From an uncultured Bacteroidales bacterium (lineage in GTDB: Bacteria > Bacteroidota > Bacteroidia > Bacteroidales > UBA3824), in assembly GCA_937877455.1 (NCBI GenBank), contig CALFIU010000103.1, positions 1 through 9,043 on the forward strand: DNA of 9,043 nt, given 5' to 3'. Numbering within the stretch: position 1 is the first letter of the stretch; each line of letters begins with the position of its first letter. A model generated the notes under the pieces. It was not told the origin of the DNA. It ran no database searches and saw only the letters and a program-made list of their open reading frames with translations. The position numbers and the translations under genes are program-made. Below are positions 1-7,261 of the stretch, in pieces.

Positions 1-1
1 A

Positions 2-616
2 AAACGCCTAAATGGCTTTAATGAACCGTGGGCGGGAAAAAAACTGGGGGAGATTTGTGAGTTCCAAAACGGCTATACCCCATCAAAGGCTATTAATAGT
101 TTTTGGGAGAGTGGTACAATTCCTTGGTTCAGGATGGAGGATATACGTACAAATGGCAGAATACTCTCTGATGCTATTCAGCACATTACAGAAGAGGCAG
201 TAAAAGGAAATCTTTTCCCTGCTAATAGTATTATTATGTCTACGACTGCCACTATTGGGGAGCATGCGCTCCTAATTGTTGATTCGCTTGCGAATCAACG
301 ATTTACGAATTTAACAATTCGTAAATCGTTGACGCAAGCGGTAGATGTTATGTGGTTCTATCATTATTGTTTTATACTTGGCGAATGGTGTAGAATGAAT
401 ATTAATGAGGGGGTGCTTGCTGCTGTGAATATGGAAGACTTCTCAAAGGTAATGATACCGATACCATCATTGAAAGAACAGTCCGCTATCGCTTCAGTCC
501 TTTCTTCAATGGACAACGAAATTTCGGCCCTCGAAGCCAAGAAAGCGAAGTACGAGCAGATAAAGCAAGGAATGATGCAGCAGTTGCTCACGGGGAAGAT
601 AAGGCTGGTGGATTAG
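2..616 (+). CDS. hsdS: Type I restriction-modification specificity subunit (HsdS), 3' part
   Basis: The reading frame is open from base 2 to the TAG at 614-616 (204 codons), so the gene starts before the window; the internal ATG at 134 is not its start. HsdS is the DNA-recognition subunit that directs the HsdM methylase and HsdR nuclease to a bipartite site. The fragment opens with RLNGFNEPW and KKLGEICEFQNGYTPSK, typical of the start of a target-recognition domain after the central conserved region. It continues with the TATIGEH and LANQRFTNL motifs, then IPIPSLKEQSAIASVLS and a charged helix (DNEISALEAKKAKYEQIKQG) that forms the conserved spacer, and ends MMQQLLTGKIRLVD. This looks like the second recognition domain plus the C-terminal conserved region; a silent half-gene of a shufflon cannot be excluded. 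Base composition is more A/T-rich than in the genes downstream. hsdM, hsdR and any recombinase are outside the window. The family call is firm; the intactness of the gene is unknown. Confidence 0.9.
   Translation, partial: KRLNGFNEPWAGKKLGEICEFQNGYTPSKAINSFWESGTIPWFRMEDIRTNGRILSDAIQHITEEAVKGNLFPANSIIMSTTATIGEHALLIVDSLANQRFTNLTIRKSLTQAVDVMWFYHYCFILGEWCRMNINEGVLAAVNMEDFSKVMIPIPSLKEQSAIASVLSSMDNEISALEAKKAKYEQIKQGMMQQLLTGKIRLVD
285..340. repeat. Long inverted repeat inside the hsdS coding sequence
   Basis: Two perfect 15-base arms (297-311 AACGATTTACGAATT and 316-330 AATTCGTAAATCGTT) are separated by four bases (TAAC). Outside them, CGCTTGCG at 285-292 pairs with CGCAAGCG at 333-340, giving a stem of about 25 pairs with only a two-base bulge. 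A second palindrome is nested on the left side: TTGATTCGC (279-287), two bases, GCGAATCAA (290-298). The structure lies in translated sequence, within and just after the conserved LANQRFTNL motif. It is seen directly; its function is unknown. Confidence 0.9.
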
Positions 617-652
617 AAGAAAAAAAAATATTGCCCACATCAAAAAAAAAAC

Positions 653-681
653 GCAGACAACAGCCCGTCTGCATTTTTTTT
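653..681 (+). terminator. Intrinsic terminator after hsdS
   Basis: The stem GCAGAC (653-658) / GTCTGC (667-672) has an 8-base loop and is followed by an A and then eight T residues (674-681). A run of ten A (642-651) precedes the stem, so it may also stop transcription coming from the other strand. It isolates hsdS from the PUL downstream. Confidence 0.85.
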
Positions 682-710
682 ATGCAAAATAAACGACATT
701 CCTCCCATTT

Positions 711-731
711 TGATACAATCCAATAGTATCA
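711..731. promoter_or_regulatory. Candidate operator (inverted repeat) upstream of the SusC gene
   Basis: TGATAC (711-716) and GTATCA (726-731) form a perfect 6-base inverted repeat with a 9-base spacer. It sits about 40-60 bases upstream of the proposed -7 element, where activator sites of PUL regulators often lie. Such a short repeat can occur by chance and no regulator is known here. Confidence 0.25.
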
Positions 732-748
732 TGTTACACCTCGATATG

Positions 749-776
749 CCCTTTAAAGTGCCGAAGGGTATATTTG
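749..776 (+). promoter_or_regulatory. Candidate Bacteroidota-type promoter for the PUL
   Basis: TATATTTG at 769-776 matches the Bacteroidota -7 consensus TAnnTTTG. The -33 region is weak: only CTTTAAA (751-757) resembles TTTG, and a small inverted repeat CCCTT/AAGGG (749-753, 764-768) overlaps it. A weak -33 would fit an activator-dependent promoter. The predicted transcript start near 782-784 leaves a leader of about 40 bases before the ATG at 822. Confidence 0.5.
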
Positions 777-821
777 CACAGTAAATAAACATAGTTTTTT
801 ACCTAAATTTTATTAACAAAA

Positions 822-3800
822 ATGATTAGCAAACCAAACAAGAGAACCGACTCATTCCTACTTCGTCTGATGCTTTTGGCATTGATAATAATGATAGGAA
901 TCATGCCGGCCTACTCACAGACAAAGAGGCTGAGCGGCACAGTAACCACTGCGACCGGCGATGCGCTTCCGGGTGTAACGGTTTTGGTGCAAGGCACCAC
1001 CAACGGCACCATCACAGACCTTGACGGGCGATTTCAAATAGACGCTCCCGACAACGGCACACTTGTTTTCTCGTTCATGGGATACGAATCACAGACACAT
1101 CCCATCAACGGACGCACCACTTTTAATGTTTCCTTGTCTGAGGAAACCGTCGGCATCGACGAAATCGTTGTAGTGGGCTACGGCACCATGAAACGCAGCG
1201 ACATTACCGGTTCGGTGGTGTCGGTGGGTGCCGAAGACCTAAAAAAGACAGTAGTAACCTCCGCCGACCAAGCACTTCAAGGACGCGCCGCCGGTGTTCA
1301 GGTAACCGCCAACTCAGGCTCGCCGGGCGGCGGCATCTCGGTAAGCATACGCGGTGTCAACTCTCTCAACGGCAACGAGCCGCTTTACGTAATCGACGGC
1401 GTGGCCATCGACGGTCAGACCAACGGCAACAGTTCCGCCCTGTCCACCATCAACCCTTCCGACATCGTGTCGATGGAAGTGCTGAAAGACGCATCGGCTA
1501 CTGCAATCTACGGTTCGCGCGCCTCCAACGGCGTTGTGCTCATCACCACCAAAAAAGGTCAGGCTGGCAAACCGACAATCTCTTACGAAGGCTACTATGC
1601 CATACAGCAGATACCCACAAAACTCGAAACCATGAACCTGCGCGAATACGCCGAACTCTACAACGAGCGTGTTGACGTGCTCGGCTGGGGCGAAAGGGAG
1701 GAATTTGCAGACCCGTCGGTACTCGGCGAGGGCACCGACTGGCAGAGCGAGATTTTCAGAAACGCCGCAATGCAGAGCCACCAACTTTCGGTCAGCGGCG
1801 GCTCCGACAACACCCAATACCTCATCAGCGGCGGCTACTACACTCAGGACGGTATCGCCGTGGGCTCCGACTTCGAGCGTTTTTCGGGACGTGTCAATGT
1901 TGACAGCAAACTCAAAAAATGGTTTTCGATGGGCGTGCAGAGTTATTTTGCAAGCACCAACAAAAACAACACCATCGACGACGGCAACGTAATAGAAACC
2001 GCTCTCAAGCAACTTCCCGAAATGCCAGCAAAGAATCCCGACGGCTCTTGGGGCTATCAGGAAGACAACCAACTCGGCACATATTATTCCAACCCGCTTG
2101 CCGATGCTCTCACTCGTGAAAACTACGAAAAAGGCCTCCAAATGTTGCTCAACGCATACACAAACATCACATTCTGCGAAGGTCTGATGTTGCGCCTCGA
2201 ATATGGCGGCACTTACAATTACAACAACTCCTATTACTTCCAGCCCGAACTCACTCTCGGCAACTGGTCGCAGACAAGTAATGGCTCAAGGGGCGTTTCC
2301 AACAGCAAATACTGGTCGTTCAAGCAATACATGACCTACATGAAGACTTTTGCCAACAAGCACAGCATCAATATCATGGCAGGACACGAGGCTCAGGAAT
2401 CCGGCTGGGAAAACCTTTATGGTTCGCGCACCGGCTATCTATTCAACAATGTTCACGAACTTAATGTAGGCGATGCCAAATCCGCCACCAACAGCAACGC
2501 AAAAGGCGAATCGTCCATTGAATCATACTACGGCCGCCTCAACTATGCCTACGACGAGCGTTACCTCCTGACAGCCACAATACGTGCCGACGGTTCGTCA
2601 ACATTCGGGCCCGACAACCGCTGGGGCTGGTTCCCGTCGGTGGCTTTGGCGTGGAGATTCAAGAAAGAATCGTTCCTAAAAGATGTAGATTGGCTCTCTA
2701 ACGCAAAACTCCGCCTTGGATGGGGTCTTGTGGGCAACCAAAACGCTGGCTCGTATGCTTACGGTGCAACAATGGCAAGCGTCGCAACCGCATACGGCAC
2801 AGGTTTTTATCCCAACAACTTCGCCAACTCAAAACTCAAATGGGAGCAGACAAATTCGTGGAACGCAGGTCTCGACCTCACATTCTTCAACAACAGGATT
2901 GAGTTCATATTCGACACATACCTCAAGAAAACCGACAACCTGCTCATGCAGGCGGCATTGCCCACATACGTAAGCGGCGTAATCTCCTCGCCATGGGTCA
3001 ACACGGGCGCAATGGAGAACAAGGGTTTTGAGTTTACGCTCAACACCGTCAACATGAACAAAAAAGGCTTTGAGTGGACAACGGGCATAACATTCTCTGT
3101 CAACCGCAACAAGGTTACAAGCCTCTACACCGAAAGTTCGGGCATTCAGGGCATCATCAACGGTCTTACATACACCTACACAGCCATCGACAATCCCGTC
3201 GGACAGTTTTACGGCTACAACGTCATCGGAATGTTCACCACATTGGAAGACTTCTACCTCAAAGACAAGGACGGAAACAATCTCCTCGATGCCAACGGCA
3301 ATCCACAGTATGTGGCACTTCCCGAAGGCAAGACTGTGGACGAGTACACCGGCATTTGGTATGGCGACTACATCTACGAAGACATCAACAACGACGGCGT
3401 AATAGACGAAAAAGACCGCACATATCTCGGCAACCCCGAACCAAAATTCACATTCGGTGTCAACAACACCTTCCGTTACAAGGGTTTTGACCTCAACATC
3501 TTCCTTACCGGAACATACGGCAACGAGATTTTCAACTATTTGGCGCAGCAGCAGTCTAACCCCACCGACCGTTGGGTAACGCTCAAGTCCGTACACGACT
3601 TCGCCAAAGTAGGCCTCATCGACCCCGATGGCGAACGCACCCTCGACAATATGTACCTTATAAACCCGGGCGCATCGACCTACCGCATCGACCAAGCCAA
3701 ATCTAACGACAACAGCCGTATGAGCAGCGTTTATGTAGAGGACGGCTCTTACATCAGAATCAAGAACATAGCACTCGGCTACACACTGCCCAACAGACTT

Positions 3801-3989
3801 GTACAGAAGGCGAAGATAGAGAATGTACGCGTTTACTTCAACGTACAGAACCTCTACACTTTCACCAACTACAGCGGCTACGACCCAGAAGTCGGCGCAT
3901 ACAACCAAAACGTATTGCTGCGCGGCGTTGACTATGCACGCTATCCCTCTCAAAGGATCTACACATTCGGTATCAACCTCAATTTCTAA
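822..3989 (+). CDS. SusC-like TonB-dependent outer-membrane glycan transporter
   Basis: This 1055-residue protein has the usual length for the SusC/RagA family, which imports oligosaccharides across the outer membrane using TonB energy, in complex with its SusD partner. Residues 1-32 are a signal peptide (hydrophobic LLALIIMIGIM, cleavage probably after AYS). Residues ~36-107 form a carboxypeptidase-regulatory-like beta-sandwich (SGTVTTATGDALPGVTV, ITDLDGRF). A TonB-box-like segment DEIVVVGYGT follows at 113-122. The plug domain carries the family signatures PLYVIDGVAID (187-197) and EVLKDASATAIYGSRASNG (219-237). The remainder is the 22-strand barrel, with the typical DINNDGVIDEKD loop starting at residue 854 and a C-terminal aromatic (INLNF) as expected for BAM-assembled barrels. 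The start region is A/T-rich with no Shine-Dalgarno sequence, as usual in this phylum. No ECF/anti-sigma (STN) domain is present, so sensing through this transporter is unlikely. First gene of the operon, intact. Confidence 0.96.
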   Translation: MISKPNKRTDSFLLRLMLLALIIMIGIMPAYSQTKRLSGTVTTATGDALPGVTVLVQGTTNGTITDLDGRFQIDAPDNGTLVFSFMGYESQTHPINGRTTFNVSLSEETVGIDEIVVVGYGTMKRSDITGSVVSVGAEDLKKTVVTSADQALQGRAAGVQVTANSGSPGGGISVSIRGVNSLNGNEPLYVIDGVAIDGQTNGNSSALSTINPSDIVSMEVLKDASATAIYGSRASNGVVLITTKKGQAGKPTISYEGYYAIQQIPTKLETMNLREYAELYNERVDVLGWGEREEFADPSVLGEGTDWQSEIFRNAAMQSHQLSVSGGSDNTQYLISGGYYTQDGIAVGSDFERFSGRVNVDSKLKKWFSMGVQSYFASTNKNNTIDDGNVIETALKQLPEMPAKNPDGSWGYQEDNQLGTYYSNPLADALTRENYEKGLQMLLNAYTNITFCEGLMLRLEYGGTYNYNNSYYFQPELTLGNWSQTSNGSRGVSNSKYWSFKQYMTYMKTFANKHSINIMAGHEAQESGWENLYGSRTGYLFNNVHELNVGDAKSATNSNAKGESSIESYYGRLNYAYDERYLLTATIRADGSSTFGPDNRWGWFPSVALAWRFKKESFLKDVDWLSNAKLRLGWGLVGNQNAGSYAYGATMASVATAYGTGFYPNNFANSKLKWEQTNSWNAGLDLTFFNNRIEFIFDTYLKKTDNLLMQAALPTYVSGVISSPWVNTGAMENKGFEFTLNTVNMNKKGFEWTTGITFSVNRNKVTSLYTESSGIQGIINGLTYTYTAIDNPVGQFYGYNVIGMFTTLEDFYLKDKDGNNLLDANGNPQYVALPEGKTVDEYTGIWYGDYIYEDINNDGVIDEKDRTYLGNPEPKFTFGVNNTFRYKGFDLNIFLTGTYGNEIFNYLAQQQSNPTDRWVTLKSVHDFAKVGLIDPDGERTLDNMYLINPGASTYRIDQAKSNDNSRMSSVYVEDGSYIRIKNIALGYTLPNRLVQKAKIENVRVYFNVQNLYTFTNYSGYDPEVGAYNQNVLLRGVDYARYPSQRIYTFGINLNF

Positions 3990-4013
3990 CATTTTATTCT
4001 AACAGTGAACAAT

Positions 4014-5690
4014 ATGAAACGTAACATCATACTAAAAGCATTGTCGATGCTCTTGATACCGTCAGTCATGATGGTATCATGCAGCGAAGATTTTCTCGAC
4101 AAGACCCCTGAGGGAGAGTTCGTTGAAGACAATTTCTATGATTCTGACGACGCACTTTACGCCTCCACCGCGCCGCTCTACAACCGTGCGTGGTTCGACT
4201 ACAACACCCGAGGAATGTTGCTCCTTGGCTCGCTCCGTGCCAACGACGCTTATTCGCCATACAACTGGCCAGAGTACGGCATGTTTACCGTAACAGCCCT
4301 CAACGAGTACCTCAGCGACATTTGGGCGGGCTTCTTCTCTGTTGTCACCATGGCAAACGCCACCATCGACAACATCAACGACAAAAGCACAGACAACGTG
4401 TCGGAAGATGCCAAAAAGACCGCCATCAGCGAGGCTCGCCTTATGCGAAGCACGGCATTGTTTTACGCATTGCACGTCTGGGGACCGCTTGTATTGTTTG
4501 AACACAATCAAGACGTTGTTGACAATCCTGTAAGACCAAGAAACTACGAAGAAGACGTCTTCCAGTTCATCATCAACGACCTTGAATATGCTGCCGCCAA
4601 CCTTCCCGATGCACCATATTCACCTGGACGTGCAACATGTTGGAGTGCGAAGGCAATGCTCTCGAAGGTATATCTCGCACGCTCTGGTTGGAACAAGTCG
4701 TCACGTGACGAATCCGACCTCGAACTCGCCAAGAAATACGCCCTCGATGTCATCGAAAATAGCGGCGCAACTTTGCTTGACAATTACCACAATCTCTTCA
4801 AATACCGCTACAACAACAACGAGGAATCTCTTTTGGCTTGTCAGTGGTACAAATCTACCACATTGCAGTGGTACGTATGCAACGCAACACTCTCAGACCT
4901 CTGTGCTGACAGCAAGATGATAGGCGGCGTAGCATGTTGGAGTGCGCTCAATGCCTCGCCCGAAATGCTAATGCAATATCGCTACACTGGCAAAAACGGC
5001 AACTACAAATGGGAAAAAATCCGCCGTGACGCCACTTTCTTCACCAAGGGTGCATATTACGACTACATCTGCATCGCCGACGGTGGATATACATACGAGA
5101 ACGATTATGCTCCAATCAAAAAAGGCGTTGTCGGTGGCCCTGATGATGACAACGATGGATATGTCGCTATGATGTGTTCTCCTCTCAACACCTACATCAT
5201 ACGTCTTGCTGATGTTTACTTGATATATGCAGAGGCTTGCCTTGGCAACAATGAATCACTTTCTGGCGAAGGCTTGCAGTATTTCAACGATGTACGTCGC
5301 CGCGCTGGCATAGACGAGGCTTCGTCAATCACTCTTGACGACATCATACGCGAGCGCAGGGTGGAGTTTTCTATGGAACACATAAACTGGTACTCAATGG
5401 TAGAATGGTTTAAGTGGAAACCTGAAAAGATGCTCGAATATTTCAACAACCAATACCGTGGCTATACCTACAACGAGGTTCAAGTCGGCAGCGACAACGA
5501 ACTCTCTTTCTATCACGACCAAGCCAACGACTACGAGACGGTGACGGATACTGATTTCGGACAGATTGTGCAGCCAGACGTTACGCCTGTCATCACAAGT
5601 GACAACATCTTTCTGCCATACCCCGAGGCCGACGTTATCCAAAACCCTTATTTGAAACAAGAACCTCAACATTACAATTTTAGCGAATAA
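4014..5690 (+). CDS. SusD/RagB-like surface glycan-binding lipoprotein
   Basis: This is the 558-residue partner of the upstream SusC. SusD proteins lid the SusC barrel and bind the glycan. I chose ATG 4014; an in-frame GTG at 4005 would add only MNN. The lipoprotein signal ends at MMVSC with Cys23, followed by SEDFLDK, whose acidic residues fit surface export. Family features include EARLMRSTALFYALHVWGPL (140-159) in the TPR-like helices, IIRLADVYLIYAEACLG (395-411), the IIRERRVEFSMEHINWY block (444-460), and the C-terminal YPEADVIQNPYLKQEPQ (536-552), which matches the usual Pro-Glu-x-Glu/Asp...NP.LKQNP ending. Trp-rich segments (W209, W226, W278, W286, W309) could supply glycan-stacking residues, but the binding site cannot be assigned from sequence alone. 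The gap to SusC is 24 bases, so the two are almost certainly cotranscribed. Confidence 0.95.
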   Translation: MKRNIILKALSMLLIPSVMMVSCSEDFLDKTPEGEFVEDNFYDSDDALYASTAPLYNRAWFDYNTRGMLLLGSLRANDAYSPYNWPEYGMFTVTALNEYLSDIWAGFFSVVTMANATIDNINDKSTDNVSEDAKKTAISEARLMRSTALFYALHVWGPLVLFEHNQDVVDNPVRPRNYEEDVFQFIINDLEYAAANLPDAPYSPGRATCWSAKAMLSKVYLARSGWNKSSRDESDLELAKKYALDVIENSGATLLDNYHNLFKYRYNNNEESLLACQWYKSTTLQWYVCNATLSDLCADSKMIGGVACWSALNASPEMLMQYRYTGKNGNYKWEKIRRDATFFTKGAYYDYICIADGGYTYENDYAPIKKGVVGGPDDDNDGYVAMMCSPLNTYIIRLADVYLIYAEACLGNNESLSGEGLQYFNDVRRRAGIDEASSITLDDIIRERRVEFSMEHINWYSMVEWFKWKPEKMLEYFNNQYRGYTYNEVQVGSDNELSFYHDQANDYETVTDTDFGQIVQPDVTPVITSDNIFLPYPEADVIQNPYLKQEPQHYNFSE

Positions 5691-5693
5691 ACA

Positions 5694-7157
5694 ATGATGA
5701 AGACATACAGATACATAACATATTTGATGCTGCTGTTCGCCGTATTCGTGCTTGCCGCATGCGACGACGACGAATCTGGACAGCCCGTAATAGAAAGGGT
5801 GCGCCTTACCGACCCAGATAAGGCCGACTCAACTTTTACTGAAGCATACCTCGGACAGATGATTCTTATAGAGGGACACGACCTCGATGGCGCAAGAAAC
5901 ATCTATATCAACAATCAAGACTGTTATTTCAACTCCAACTATAACACCTCGTCGCACATCATCATGACAATTCCGTCAGACCTCGTGGTGTATGGACAGG
6001 ACAATTCGTTGCCAATGGAAATCAGAGTTGAAACTACGCATGGAGTCGCTACTTACAGTTTTCATGTGATTGCTGGCAGCCCGTCGGTAGAATACTACAA
6101 AACCGACTCCCCGCTCAACGAAAAAGGCGTGCCAGAAATGCAGCCCGGTCAGGCGGTGGTGCTATACGGCTCGCTCTTCCATGAGATAAGCGCGGTATAT
6201 GTCGCCGACCTCGACACTGTGAAGATTGCAGACTGTCAGAGTTACACCCTCAACGACGACTGCACCGAACTTACCGTGATAATGCCAACCACCATTCCCG
6301 ACTACGGAATCATCGTTGTAGAATGTTACGCCGGCACAGCGTACTGCGGATTCGCCAAGTCGCCGATGGAACCCGAACTCTACGACGTTTCGCCCGACAT
6401 GCCCGTACCCGGACAGACAGTAACTCTCGTAGGCAAATACCTCACCGACGTTACCGCAATCAATATCGGCGGCGAGATAGACATCGACGTTACCACCGTA
6501 ACCACAACCGACGCAATGGACAAGATAACATTCGTAATGCCAGAAACTTTGCCTTCAAAAGACCACAACGGCACTATACGTCTCAACACCTTGGGCGGCA
6601 AGGCAGAGCTGCCGTTCTACATCTACGATAACATCTTGGAAGATTTCGACGGCAACGGCACCAGCCAGAACTGGTACTGGGGTACAAGCCTTGTCGGCGC
6701 ATATTCGGAAAATGCCGCATCGTTCACTATTGCATCAGAATCTGGAAATTGGCTCGGCATGGAGGATTACTCTGGATATTGGGACCACAATATGCAATTC
6801 AACGGCAAGGCTGCGCCCTCTGCCATTTCAGAAAGCACACCGCTCTCGTCGTTGGAACTCCGCTACGAAGTCTATCTGCCCGAACTCCCATCAGCGACTT
6901 GCTACTCCGAAATAACTTTCATGGGCACAACAGTTTCCAATGTGGCCATAGCGGACAGAATCACAGGCGAGACCAAAGACGGCGTTTGGATGAGCGTTTC
7001 GATACCGTTGACATCATTCGGCAGCGGCACATACGGCGACCTCATTGACGGCGCACCCGGCGACGACGGCAATTTCAAGATTTACCACAACTTTGAAGAA
7101 ACAGGCATTTGGTTCTCCGTTGTGTACGACAATTTCCGTATCTACCAAAAGGAATAA
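5694..7157 (+). CDS. Multi-IPT/TIG surface glycan-binding lipoprotein (SGBP-B type)
   Basis: This 487-residue protein begins 3 bases after the SusD stop. The signal peptide ends in VLAAC (Cys23) followed by DDDE, a strong surface-export patch. Three IPT/TIG-like beta-sandwiches can be read: ~31-127 (PVIERVRL..., GHDLDGARNIYIN), ~129-224 (PSVEYYKTD, MQPGQAVVLYGSLF) and ~226-311 (PELYDVSP, PVPGQTVTLVGKYLTDVTAINIGG). They probably act as a rigid stalk. Residues ~312-487 form a different C-terminal module starting ILEDFDGNG, rich in aromatics (W327, W329, W353, W363, W432, W473) and ending YDNFRIYQKE. Its position and ending resemble the glycan-binding domain of the xyloglucan SGBP-B family. I infer that it captures polysaccharide at the cell surface for the GH5 enzyme and the SusCD complex. 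No catalytic motif is visible. SGBPs diverge quickly, so the ligand cannot be read from sequence. Confidence 0.88.
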   Translation: MMKTYRYITYLMLLFAVFVLAACDDDESGQPVIERVRLTDPDKADSTFTEAYLGQMILIEGHDLDGARNIYINNQDCYFNSNYNTSSHIIMTIPSDLVVYGQDNSLPMEIRVETTHGVATYSFHVIAGSPSVEYYKTDSPLNEKGVPEMQPGQAVVLYGSLFHEISAVYVADLDTVKIADCQSYTLNDDCTELTVIMPTTIPDYGIIVVECYAGTAYCGFAKSPMEPELYDVSPDMPVPGQTVTLVGKYLTDVTAINIGGEIDIDVTTVTTTDAMDKITFVMPETLPSKDHNGTIRLNTLGGKAELPFYIYDNILEDFDGNGTSQNWYWGTSLVGAYSENAASFTIASESGNWLGMEDYSGYWDHNMQFNGKAAPSAISESTPLSSLELRYEVYLPELPSATCYSEITFMGTTVSNVAIADRITGETKDGVWMSVSIPLTSFGSGTYGDLIDGAPGDDGNFKIYHNFEETGIWFSVVYDNFRIYQKE

Positions 7158-7182
7158 CACTTCTTGTACCGTTAATTAAATG

Positions 7183-7220
7183 ACACCGGATTTTCCTGAT
7201 GAAGTTTAATCCGGTGTTTT
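7183..7220 (+). terminator. Hairpin with short T-run between the SGBP and GH5 genes (possible attenuator)
   Basis: Perfect 10-base arms ACACCGGATT (7183-7192) and AATCCGGTGT (7208-7217) enclose a 15-base loop and are followed by only TTT, then CT and an A-run. The T-run is short, so this looks like a partial terminator or an RNA-stabilising or processing hairpin rather than a full stop. An ATG at 7199 lies in the loop and is not credible as the GH5 start. Confidence 0.6.
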
Positions 7221-7261
7221 CTAAAAAAAACATTTTATTTTCAACACAAAAAATTAAGACA

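Noticed and set aside
1314..2141. Long open frame on the minus strand (275 codons) inside the SusC gene
   Set aside because: It lies wholly opposite the strongly supported SusC frame, has low-complexity Val/Ala/Gly-rich composition typical of a codon-shadow, and shows no known domain.
2829..3992. 387-codon minus-strand open frame covering the 3' end of the SusC gene
   Set aside because: It is an antisense shadow of the conserved barrel region; its Val/Cys-rich content reflects the complement of the codons used, and it has no start context or motif.
4005..4013. GTG at 4005 as the SusD start
   Set aside because: The ATG at 4014, three codons later, gives a standard lipoprotein signal peptide starting MKRN; the extension MNN adds nothing. 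GTG cannot be strictly excluded.
4636..4946. A CATGTTGGAGTGCG sequence repeated twice in the SusD gene
   Set aside because: Both copies encode Cys-Trp-Ser-Ala in frame within a conserved coding region; a single short pair does not suggest a functional repeat.
7199..7261. ATG at 7199 as the GH5 start
   Set aside because: The added residues (MKFNPVFSKKN...) are not signal-like, the codon lies in a hairpin loop, and the ATG at 7262 begins a perfect lipoprotein signal.
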